Shown here: piece after piece, positions 55,021 to 63,010 of the stretch
Layout of the letters: every line of letters begins with the position of its first letter
Numbering within the stretch: the first letter of the stretch is position 1
Origin: Hyphomicrobiaceae bacterium
GTDB lineage: Bacteria > Pseudomonadota > Alphaproteobacteria > Rhizobiales > Hyphomicrobiaceae
Assembly (NCBI GenBank): GCA_020638055.1
Contig: JACKJH010000006.1
Span: 1-64,000, forward strand
Length of the DNA: 64,000 nt
Direction of reading: 5' to 3'
Position numbers and translations under genes: made by a program
Notes under the pieces: model-generated
Databases searched by the model: none
The model's input: only the letters and a program-made list of their open reading frames with translations
What the model was told of the DNA's origin: nothing

Positions 55021-56448
55021 ATGTCACCGAACCCGCCCGAGACACAACAAGCAAGCGGCACGGGAAGCGTGACGGGCCTGATCCTTTTAGCGACCACGTT
55101 GTTCGTCCTCTTATCCGAATGGACGGGGTCCACATCACTCAGGTATCCAGCAGCGATTGGCGTCGCGCTGTTTATTGCGGTTTCGATTCCCTACGTCAGG
55201 TGGTCGCGGCGCATTTTCATAATCGTCGCAATTGCCCTGACACTCAGCGCCTATTTTACCAACCCGAATTGGTGGCAGATCACAAATAGCGCGATGAATA
55301 GCGCCGCTTTCATTGCTGCATTCTTCACTGCACTTACAAGCCTGCGCAGCGCATCGGCAACCTCTCCATCCATTGAAAAATGCGGTCACTTCCTGGCTGA
55401 ACAACCGCCCGGTCGACGTTACCTCGCGTTGACAACCGGCGGACATTTGTTCGCACTGGTCCTCAACTATGGCGCAATTTCATTGTTGGGAAACCTAGCG
55501 GAGGTCAGCGCACGCCGCGAACCAAACGAAGAAATCCGCAATCACCGCCTTCGCCGAATGTTGCTGGCCATCCAGCGTGGTTTCATCTCCACATTGCCCT
55601 GGTCGCCCTTGACCTTCGCCATCGCAATTTCGACATCACTTGTGCCTGGAGCAACTTGGGCCGGCGCGCTCGCTTATTGCCTCGGCAGCGCACTCATTCT
55701 CGCCGGAATCGGATGGGCAATGGATGCCATCTTCAAGCCTCGCCTCACTGTTCCAGTTCCGCAGCGCCAGAAGCCGCAGGAAAGTTGGACAAGTCTCCTC
55801 CCTCTTCTTGTCCTTCTGGCTCTGCTCGCGTTCGTCATCGGCACGATTCACCTGATCACGGGTATCCGGGCCGTAGGTGTCGTGATGCTCGTCGTCCCGC
55901 TCGTTTCCGTCGCCTGGATTGCGATACAAAACTTGGATGAAGCACCTTTCAAACAAGCCAGCCAACAAATTCATCACTACATTTCAAGCGATCTTCCCGG
56001 CTACACATCTGAACTCGTGCTCCTCGCCATGGCTGGCTTCATAGGCACGATTGGCGCACAGTTGCTTGGCCCGATGGTTGCAGGATCACACCTGGATATG
56101 GGCGTAATACCAGGTTGGCTCTTGCTTGTCTCACTGGTCTGGATCATCCCGATAGCCGGCCAGTTGGGAATGAACCCGATATTGTCGGTTTCGCTCTTGG
56201 CACCACTCTTGCCGACCTCGGCGCAATTGGGAGTTTCACCGGCCGGAATTGTAACCGCAATTACGGCTGGCTGGGCACTGAGCGGCGCAAGTTCACCGTT
56301 CACAGCAACGACAATGCTTGTGGGAAACGTGGCAGGCGTCAGCGCATGGCGTGTAGGGTTGAAATGGAACGGCGCATATTCTTTAGTTTGCGCAGTGGCA
56401 TTATCCGTGTGGGTTGCCATTGTCGCGCTGCACTTCACCCCCATTTAG
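55021..56448 (+). CDS. multi-pass membrane permease, ion-transporter-like
   Basis: This 475-residue protein has about 11-12 membrane segments. Two are broken by conserved-looking Gly and Pro segments: LGMNPILSVSLLAPLLPTSA and AITAGWALSGASSPFTATTM. The pattern resembles members of the ion transporter superfamily that carry organic or inorganic anions. The substrate and exact family are uncertain. The ATG at 55021 has GGAG 4-5 bp upstream. The stop codon is the TAG at the left end of a family I repeat, so the native C-terminus may have been clipped. It lies downstream of the LysR gene and could be its target. Confidence 0.72.
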   Translation: MSPNPPETQQASGTGSVTGLILLATTLFVLLSEWTGSTSLRYPAAIGVALFIAVSIPYVRWSRRIFIIVAIALTLSAYFTNPNWWQITNSAMNSAAFIAAFFTALTSLRSASATSPSIEKCGHFLAEQPPGRRYLALTTGGHLFALVLNYGAISLLGNLAEVSARREPNEEIRNHRLRRMLLAIQRGFISTLPWSPLTFAIAISTSLVPGATWAGALAYCLGSALILAGIGWAMDAIFKPRLTVPVPQRQKPQESWTSLLPLLVLLALLAFVIGTIHLITGIRAVGVVMLVVPLVSVAWIAIQNLDEAPFKQASQQIHHYISSDLPGYTSELVLLAMAGFIGTIGAQLLGPMVAGSHLDMGVIPGWLLLVSLVWIIPIAGQLGMNPILSVSLLAPLLPTSAQLGVSPAGIVTAITAGWALSGASSPFTATTMLVGNVAGVSAWRVGLKWNGAYSLVCAVALSVWVAIVALHFTPI

Positions 56449-56550
56449 AGCATTTTCCGACGAAGTGGATACCGGTTCGTCGCAGAAAATGCGACCAAAC
56501 CAAAAAGTTGGAGCGCTGATCCGATACCATCGGATCGAAAAGCGCTCTAG
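56446..56550. repeat. RIME-like repeat, family I, copy 7
   Basis: This 105-bp copy starts TAGAGCATTTTCCGACGAAG and ends AAAGCGCTCTAG. Its first three bases are the stop codon of the permease gene. Confidence 0.9.
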
Positions 56551-56924
56551 AGCTCTGTCTGAGCCGTTCAAAAATGCCCAATTTAAAAGCATTTGCACAG
56601 CGATGCTGCCCAGCAATAGAGCTTTCAAACCTCAGCGCTACGATACGCGACACGCCCCACAGGTGAACACGCCAAAAGACGTATGCCAACGGATTGCCCG
56701 CCACTGCGACACCTTCGCCCGGAACCAATGGCTGAACAGTATCCGCTCGACGGAAAGCGGCTCCGGTGGAATTATGGAACAATGCAACGACGACACTGAG
56801 AATGTTCCAATGTCTCTATATACTCTGTTTCAAGCGGTATAATCATCTTGCCTTGAACGGATTGCAAACGCGCCACGTCTGTGTCGGCTTGGCAGCTCGA
56901 CGCCCAAACTTCAGGTGAAGACCA
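56551..56924. other. upstream region of canonical ppc, no gene seen
   Basis: This 374-bp stretch lies before the canonical ppc gene. No supported gene or repeat is visible. The ppc promoter should be in its right half. Confidence 0.5.
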
Positions 56925-59717
56925 ATGCAGAATTTCATCGACAGAAGCGATGCAAGCCCGGCCGCGGGCGAACTCGCTGAAAAGGACCTGCCTCTGCGCG
57001 ACGAAATTCGCCTGCTCGGCCGCATCCTCGGCGACACAGTGAGAGAACAGCAAGGCGCTGCCACGTTCGATGTCGTTGAAAGCGTGCGCCAGCTCTCGAT
57101 CCGCTTTCATCGCGGTGAAGATGCCGCCGCCCAGCGCGAGCTTGAGTCGATATTGAATTCTCTCTCTCCCACACAGGCATCGCACATTATTCGCGCCTAC
57201 AGCTTCTTTTCCCATCTCGCCAACATCGCCGAGGACCAGCACCATATTCGGCGCACGCGCGCGCACGACCTCGCCAACGCAGCGCCACGGGAAGGAACGA
57301 TGGCGATGGCGCTGTCGCGCGCAAGGCAGGCCGGCGTTTCCGATTCCATGCTGGCGGACTTCTTTTCCCAAGCCCACGTGATACCGGTTTTGACCGCCCA
57401 TCCAACGGAGGTTCGCAGAAAGAGCACACTGGATCGGGAAATGGAAATTGCGCATTTGCTCGAAGAGAAGGATCGAACCTCCCTCACCCGGCACGAATTG
57501 GAGGCATCCGAACAAGCATTGCGTCGCGCCATACTTATCCTGTGGCAAACCTCCGTACTGCGCTCAAACCGCCTGGCCGTACTCGATGAGGTTAAGAACG
57601 GCACGTCATACTACGACTACGTGTTTTTGCGCGAACTGCCGCGTCTTTATGCCAAACTTGAAGATGCCCTGGCCGAATCGGACCGGTCCTGGAAGCAAAT
57701 CCGGCTCCCATCTTTCCTGCGGTTGGGAAGCTGGATCGGCGGGGATCGCGATGGAAACCCCTTCGTTACCGCCGAGGTCCTGCGCGATGCATTGCGCACT
57801 CAGTCCAGCAAAGCCCTCGAATTCTATCTTTCTGAGCTTCATACGTTGGGCAGTGAGTTATCTGTAGACGGCCGCCTCGTTGGTGTATCCGAGGACCTTG
57901 CACAGCTAGCCAAGCGCTCTCCCGACACATCACCACACCGGCAGGACGAACCATATCGGCGCGCAATCGCAGGCCTTTATGCGCGTCTGTCCACAACAGC
58001 AATGGCGCTTGATGATCTGCAAGCTCCGCTCCATGCCGTCGGCGTCGCTCCTGCCTATTCCACATATGAAGAATTTGCCGCTGACCTGGAAATCTTGCAC
58101 AGGTCGTTGTGCGCGAATGGTTCCGCATTGCTGGCTAACGGACGCCTCCGCAACCTCCGGCGTGCTGTCGATGTATTCGGCTTCCACCTGGCCGGCCTTG
58201 ATATGCGCCAGAACTCCGACGTCCACGAACGCGTTGTCTCAGAACTCATCGACACAAGCCGGCCAGGCCAGCAATATTCGGCACTCAGCGAGCAGCAACG
58301 GATCAAGATCCTGCTTGAAGAACTCTCCACACCAAGGCTGCTCACCTCGCCATTCGTGAACTATTCAGCCGAAACCTCATCAGAGCTGGCTATCTTGCAT
58401 GCCGCAGCCTCCGCACACGAGCAATACGGTCACAAGTCCGTCCCTAACTATGTGATCTCGAAAACCGATAGCGCGTCCGATGTGCTGGAAGTTGCCCTGC
58501 TGCTCAAGGAAGCCGGGTTATTTCTACCGCACAAGAGCAAGTTGCATGTAAACATTGTGCCCTTGTTCGAAACCATCACCGACCTGCGCAATTGCGCACG
58601 GGTCATGGACGAGCTGTTCAGCCTGCCACTCTATTCAACTGTTCTGGGCAGCCGGGATGGATGGCAGGAAGTGATGCTCGGATATTCCGATAGCAACAAG
58701 GACGGCGGCTACCTCACATCCGGCTGGGAACTCTATAAAGCCGAGACAAAGCTCGTCGAAGTTTTCCGCCGCCACAACATCAAACTTCGGCTCTTCCATG
58801 GCCGCGGCGGTTCTGTTGGGCGCGGCGGCGGCCCAAGCTATCAGGCCATCCTGGCGCAGCCGGGCGGTGCCGTTCAAGGCGCCATCCGCATCACCGAACA
58901 AGGAGAGGTCATTTCGAGCAAATACTCAAACGCCGAACTTGGCCAACGCAATCTGGAAATTCTTGCCGCAGCCACCCTTGAAGCAACACTGCTTCCCCAG
59001 CCACGCACCGCGCCAGACTTGCGCTACGTCGATGTTATGGAGGAACTCTCCGCCACTGCATTCAGCAAGTATCGCGACCTGGTCTACGAAACGGACGGTT
59101 TCGAACAGTATTTCCGTGAATCAACCGTCATTGGCGAGATTTCAAAGCTCAACATCGGCAGCCGCCCGGCATCGCGTAAAACGTCGACCCGTATTGAAGA
59201 TCTGCGCGCCATACCCTGGGTCTTCAGTTGGGCTCAGTGCCGCCTCATGTTGCCCGGCTGGTTCGGCTTCGGCTCGGCGGTAAAGTCCTTCCTGAAGAAC
59301 CACCCAAACGATGGCCTGCAAACCTTGAAGGAAATGTACGTCAACTGGCCGTTCTTTGAGGCGCTATTGTCAAACATCGACATGGTGCTTGCAAAAACCG
59401 ACATTGCGATCGCCTCCCGTTACGCCACCCTCGTGTCCGACGAGTCCTTGCGCTCCGCTATATTCCCGCGGCTTCGCACCGAGTTGCTAGAAACCATCGA
59501 AGCTGTCTTGACGATTATGGGACATTCCCAATTGCTGCAAAAGAACCCGCTTCTCGCGCGCTCCATCCAGCATCGCTTTCCCTACGTCGACCCCTTGAAC
59601 CACATGCAGCTTGAACTCCTCAAACGCTATCGCGGCGGCGACGCCTCCGAAGATGTTGTAAAGGGCATACATCTCACCATAAACGGCATCGCTGCTGGTC
59701 TGAGAAACAGTGGCTAG
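56925..59717 (+). CDS. ppc: phosphoenolpyruvate carboxylase, canonical form
   Basis: This 930-residue enzyme makes oxaloacetate from PEP and bicarbonate, in an anaplerotic role. It keeps the expected motifs: PVLTAHPTEVRRKSTLDRE with the catalytic His, GSWIGGDRDGNPFVTAEVL, EVMLGYSDSNKDGGYLTSGW with the catalytic Lys, and the loop FHGRGGSVGRGGGP. The C-terminus ends GLRNSG, close to the standard R/Q-N-T-G, which is needed for activity in other enzymes. The start MQNFIDRSDA is supported by position only. The stop TAG lies in the first CTAG of a family III repeat, which directly abuts the gene. Its coexistence with the divergent form at 36559-39417 suggests separate metabolic roles. Confidence 0.96.
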   Translation: MQNFIDRSDASPAAGELAEKDLPLRDEIRLLGRILGDTVREQQGAATFDVVESVRQLSIRFHRGEDAAAQRELESILNSLSPTQASHIIRAYSFFSHLANIAEDQHHIRRTRAHDLANAAPREGTMAMALSRARQAGVSDSMLADFFSQAHVIPVLTAHPTEVRRKSTLDREMEIAHLLEEKDRTSLTRHELEASEQALRRAILILWQTSVLRSNRLAVLDEVKNGTSYYDYVFLRELPRLYAKLEDALAESDRSWKQIRLPSFLRLGSWIGGDRDGNPFVTAEVLRDALRTQSSKALEFYLSELHTLGSELSVDGRLVGVSEDLAQLAKRSPDTSPHRQDEPYRRAIAGLYARLSTTAMALDDLQAPLHAVGVAPAYSTYEEFAADLEILHRSLCANGSALLANGRLRNLRRAVDVFGFHLAGLDMRQNSDVHERVVSELIDTSRPGQQYSALSEQQRIKILLEELSTPRLLTSPFVNYSAETSSELAILHAAASAHEQYGHKSVPNYVISKTDSASDVLEVALLLKEAGLFLPHKSKLHVNIVPLFETITDLRNCARVMDELFSLPLYSTVLGSRDGWQEVMLGYSDSNKDGGYLTSGWELYKAETKLVEVFRRHNIKLRLFHGRGGSVGRGGGPSYQAILAQPGGAVQGAIRITEQGEVISSKYSNAELGQRNLEILAAATLEATLLPQPRTAPDLRYVDVMEELSATAFSKYRDLVYETDGFEQYFRESTVIGEISKLNIGSRPASRKTSTRIEDLRAIPWVFSWAQCRLMLPGWFGFGSAVKSFLKNHPNDGLQTLKEMYVNWPFFEALLSNIDMVLAKTDIAIASRYATLVSDESLRSAIFPRLRTELLETIEAVLTIMGHSQLLQKNPLLARSIQHRFPYVDPLNHMQLELLKRYRGGDASEDVVKGIHLTINGIAAGLRNSG

Positions 59718-59986
59718 CCCGCCTTTCTCACGATGGCATGGCCGGCACGGAGGTGTAAATGATGACAGGCCAGGAGAGCCGTGTAGTTCGATGTGGGACA
59801 TCGGGCAAGCGGCGCGACACAGACTGTCATCATTTTCACCCCGCCCTGCGGGTCGTGCTGGCGCGGCCGACCGCTGCGTCGGGCGGCTCAACCGTAGACC
59901 ACCGCTACGCTTTTCGCCTCCCTCCTTGCGGGTCGATCTCGCGCCAGCGCGATGACGGCCGTGCCCTCGTGAGAAAGCCGGGCTAG
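59714..59986. repeat. family III repeat, copy B (long form)
   Basis: This 273-bp element is bounded by CTAGCCCGCCTTTCTCACG and GTGAGAAAGCCGGGCTAG. The outer arms pair with the short copy at 33644-33720. The centre (about 59750-59900) matches copy A at 46077-46270 and contains ATGATGACAG against CTGTCATCAT. Its left CTAG holds the ppc stop codon, and its right CTAG is shared with the next family I repeat. Confidence 0.85.
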
Positions 59987-60083
59987 TGCATGTTTCGACG
60001 AAGTGGACACCGGTTTGTCGAAGAAAATGCAACCAAACAAAAAGCTGGAGCGCCAATCCGATAGAATCGGATCGGCGCTCTAG
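59983..60083. repeat. RIME-like repeat, family I, copy 8
   Basis: This 101-bp copy starts CTAGTGCATGTTTCGACGAA and ends GATCGGCGCTCTAG. It joins the family III element through one CTAG on the left, and its right CTAG provides the stop of the DUF1111 gene (60080-60082). Confidence 0.88.
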
Positions 60084-61546
60084 AGTGAGTTTATGAAGGC
60101 GATCAGCGCGCCACGCTCCGCATTGGTCAGTGCCGCGTAAGCATCACACGCGCCTTGTCCCTCTCCACCATGCCAGAGGATCGCCTCCTCGACATTTCGG
60201 GCACGTCCATCGTGCAAAAGGAATGTATGGCCGCTCACTGTCTCGGTCAGACCAATGCCCCACAACGGGGCGGTGCGCCATTCACGACCGGTGGCTAGGC
60301 CTTCCGGTCGATTATCGGCAAGGCCATCCCCCATGTCATGCAACAGCAAATCCGTGTAGGGCCAGATCTTCTGGTTTGATAGGTGCGGCTGGCTAGGGCT
60401 CTCGCCGGTCGTCATCGATGGGTGATGACACGACGAACAGCCAATGGCATTGAAAATCGTCTTGCCTTGAAGCACATCCTCAGAACCTGCACTGCGTCGC
60501 AACGGCACCGCGAGATTTTGCGCGTAGAACGTAACGAGATCGAGCAATTGGTCGGACACTTCGGGGTCATGGGGTTTAGGCGAATTGCCATTGGGCGCGG
60601 CCAGGCAGGCACTTTGCGCCGCCCTACAATCCCCCGAAGAAGATGGAAACAGCGACGTCGACAGGCCCATGTCGCCGTTGAAGGCATCGGCACTTTGCTG
60701 CCTGATACTTGGATTGCCGCCTTTCCATCCAAACCGACCAAGCTTCACGCGCCCTGTTTCATGCGACCAGACTTCGTTTGCCCGTCCTGAAATGCCGTTA
60801 GCATCCTTGTCATTTGGATCAGCAAGCGCTCGGATGGTGGCCTCGGGTACAGCTTCCAGCAGCCCCAACCCAATCATCTGCGGGGCAACGCGTGGCGAAA
60901 GCATCGTATCAGCATGGAGCCGCCCGTAGCCCGGTGTGGCAATCGAATATACAGGCTTCCGCAACGTCACATTCAAACCATCGCCCAACGTCACAGGATA
61001 GTCCTCGTAGCGGATTGCCATTTGGCCTTCCGGTGCATGTCCCTGGATGGCGAAGTTCTGCAACTGCCCGCCGTAAGTCGGCTCCGGGATGACGTTCATA
61101 CGGTGCTCGGCCAACGTTCGCACTTGATCTTCGGTCTGCGGCCGGATCGAAAGCCTCAAGAACATCGAAACCGCGGCTTCACCCTCGGCCGGGGGATGGC
61201 CGCGTCCGTCCTTCAAATGGCAGTTCTGGCACGCACGCGCATTGTAAAGCGGACCCAGTCCATCGGAGGATTGCGTCGACGAAGGCGATGACACCCACTG
61301 CTTGCGGAAGATTGCGTTGCCGAGCCTGAAGCGAAGTTCACCCTCAAATCCAATGTCGTTGGAGAATCGCGAGAAAGCATCGCGATGGTTGGTCGAACCT
61401 GGCGTGGTTGCTGTGCCGCCGGGCAGCAATTCTCCCGGCTCATGTGCTGCCGCAAATTGTTCGGCATGAGCCGTGACAAGGTAACCTGCAAGGCATGCAC
61501 TTGTGATCGCGGTCGCGGAAATTGCTGCAATTGGATATGTTATCAC
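60080..61546 (-). CDS. di-heme oxidoreductase (DUF1111 family)
   Basis: This 488-residue protein has a signal-like N-terminus (ATAITSACLAGYLVTAHA) and two c-type heme sites, CQNCH at 106-110 and CSSCH at 370-374, placing it in the CcpA-like DUF1111 family of putative thiol oxidoreductases. The family-typical features GLGPLYNARACQNCH and PLWGIGLTETVSGHTFLLHDG are present. The start is a GTG at 61546 without a clear ribosome binding site. Genes for these proteins often accompany imelysin genes in iron-uptake operons, as here. The stop codon lies in a family I repeat. The terminator at 61611-61651 separates it from the porin gene. Confidence 0.9.
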   Translation of the reverse strand: MITYPIAAISATAITSACLAGYLVTAHAEQFAAAHEPGELLPGGTATTPGSTNHRDAFSRFSNDIGFEGELRFRLGNAIFRKQWVSSPSSTQSSDGLGPLYNARACQNCHLKDGRGHPPAEGEAAVSMFLRLSIRPQTEDQVRTLAEHRMNVIPEPTYGGQLQNFAIQGHAPEGQMAIRYEDYPVTLGDGLNVTLRKPVYSIATPGYGRLHADTMLSPRVAPQMIGLGLLEAVPEATIRALADPNDKDANGISGRANEVWSHETGRVKLGRFGWKGGNPSIRQQSADAFNGDMGLSTSLFPSSSGDCRAAQSACLAAPNGNSPKPHDPEVSDQLLDLVTFYAQNLAVPLRRSAGSEDVLQGKTIFNAIGCSSCHHPSMTTGESPSQPHLSNQKIWPYTDLLLHDMGDGLADNRPEGLATGREWRTAPLWGIGLTETVSGHTFLLHDGRARNVEEAILWHGGEGQGACDAYAALTNAERGALIAFINSL

Positions 61547-61610
61547 GGCGTGTTGCGCCCCCGCATGTTGCTGGTAGTTCGCGCCATATTACGAAGGCTT
61601 GTTATAATTT

Positions 61611-61651
61611 TAAAAAATGGAACCGGAAGTCGGGAGTAGGCTTCCGGTTCC
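61611..61651 (-). terminator. rho-independent terminator after the porin gene
   Basis: GGAACCGGAAG (61619-61629) and CTTCCGGTTCC (61641-61651) pair perfectly around an 11-base loop. On the minus strand ATTTTTTAAAATT follows. It lies between the porin gene and the DUF1111 gene, so the latter needs read-through or its own promoter. Confidence 0.88.
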
Positions 61652-61678
61652 AGGCACCGAGCGTAGGGAAGGATCCGC

Positions 61679-62944
61679 TCAGAATGAAATCTTTGAACCA
61701 ACCACGATTGTCTGGAAATCCTCGATAACGGGTGTTGCTACCGGAGTGTTGGCGCCGTTCGCAAGATCGAGATCAAGCTCATGATGGCGGTAACCGATGT
61801 AAATCTCCATGGCCGCCGCCTCGATATGTTGCACGACGCCAAAGCCCCAGACTTCTGCTTGGCTTCCCGTGATGGTGTCGCCCGCAACACTCGAAATGCC
61901 GGCGCCAAATGCATCCGCATTCGACAGGAAATCATTGAAACGGCCAAATTCTCCATAGAAAGCCGTAGGCCCCAGGGCACTCAACTTCGCGATCCAGCCA
62001 AGTTTTGTGTAAATGAAATTTGCTGTGGCAAGGCCGCGATCATCAAAGTCTTGCTCACCTGCTGAGATCAGGACATTGAAGCCCGAAGGTTCATGCAAGA
62101 TTGCTATCGAACCAACGAGAACCTTCGATGGATCACCGCCGCTGCCGTCAAGGCCATTCTCATCTGTGTCCTGGCTGTAGGCGATAGATGCGGAAATCTT
62201 GATGGAATTGAAGTCGCCCTCGTATTGTGCACCGACATCCCACATGTCGTCCTCGCCCCAACTGGCTGAAAGAACGAAGCCCGCGATGACCGGGGTGTCA
62301 TAGCGCACGACGTTGGCGGTGTCGCCGTTCAAATGGCTATAAAGGTCGCCGAGTGCAACGTCCGACAGCGTGCCGTCTTTGCGGCGCAAGAAGAACCCGC
62401 CACCCATGTCCTGCACGCCTGTATAGCCAGCAGATCCGGTTTCGGATAGGTCGTTTTCTGGAGCGGTGTCGGAAACACGCGAGACTTGGCCCATCGACAG
62501 GCGGCCTATTTTCTCGCTTTCCACAAACCAGTAGGATTCCCAAACGACGAAGCCTGCATCGCCGTCGTCCTGATACTGGTCCACCTCGTCGGAAAGTGTA
62601 TCCTTCAAGCGGATCGTGACCACATAACCCGCGCGAACGCTATCGGTGATTTTCGCATCGCCTGTAAACGAGAAGTTGGACTGGTCATTCTTGTTGCCCA
62701 CGACAAAAGCATTGCTCTCGCGCCCATCATCCCAGAACATGACCGCAGAATTGACGTGACCCGAAACAGTCAGCGCTACCTTACGGTTACCCTTTAGCGC
62801 AGTTGTTGCCTCCAGTTCGGCAATGCGTTCTTCCAGATCAGCGCAGCAGTCTCCGCCAAGATCGGCAGCGTAGAGTGGTGCGGCTGTGTTCAGACAAGCG
62901 AGAAAAATCGGCGCACAGAGGCTCAGCCGAAGAAACTGGGTCAT
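61679..62944 (-). CDS. porin of the Hyphomicrobiales type
   Basis: This 421-residue outer membrane protein has a signal peptide (FLRLSLCAPIFLACLNTAAP, cleavage after YAA near residue 27). Next comes the short coiled-coil segment CADLEERIAELEATTALKGN, which is typical of alphaproteobacterial porins. A 16-strand-like barrel follows with alternating hydrophobic strands, for example KVALTVSGHVNSAVMFWDDG and FIYTKLGWIAKLSALGPTAF. The C-terminal residue is Phe in VGSKISF. Asp-rich loops suggest binding or passage of cations, but no specificity can be claimed. The gene lies between the imelysin gene and the DUF1111 gene, so it may be the outer membrane entry for an iron-uptake system. Confidence 0.9.
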   Translation of the reverse strand: MTQFLRLSLCAPIFLACLNTAAPLYAADLGGDCCADLEERIAELEATTALKGNRKVALTVSGHVNSAVMFWDDGRESNAFVVGNKNDQSNFSFTGDAKITDSVRAGYVVTIRLKDTLSDEVDQYQDDGDAGFVVWESYWFVESEKIGRLSMGQVSRVSDTAPENDLSETGSAGYTGVQDMGGGFFLRRKDGTLSDVALGDLYSHLNGDTANVVRYDTPVIAGFVLSASWGEDDMWDVGAQYEGDFNSIKISASIAYSQDTDENGLDGSGGDPSKVLVGSIAILHEPSGFNVLISAGEQDFDDRGLATANFIYTKLGWIAKLSALGPTAFYGEFGRFNDFLSNADAFGAGISSVAGDTITGSQAEVWGFGVVQHIEAAAMEIYIGYRHHELDLDLANGANTPVATPVIEDFQTIVVGSKISF

Positions 62945-63010
62945 AAAGACCTCTCTTCAGATTAGTTGTTTTCGTTGTCGTTGCAGAGCCGGGACGAGCC
63001 CCGGGTATGG

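Noticed and set aside
13391..60083. Possible CRISPR array from recurring repeats
   Set aside because: Copies are dispersed, palindromic and not regularly spaced, and no cas gene is present.
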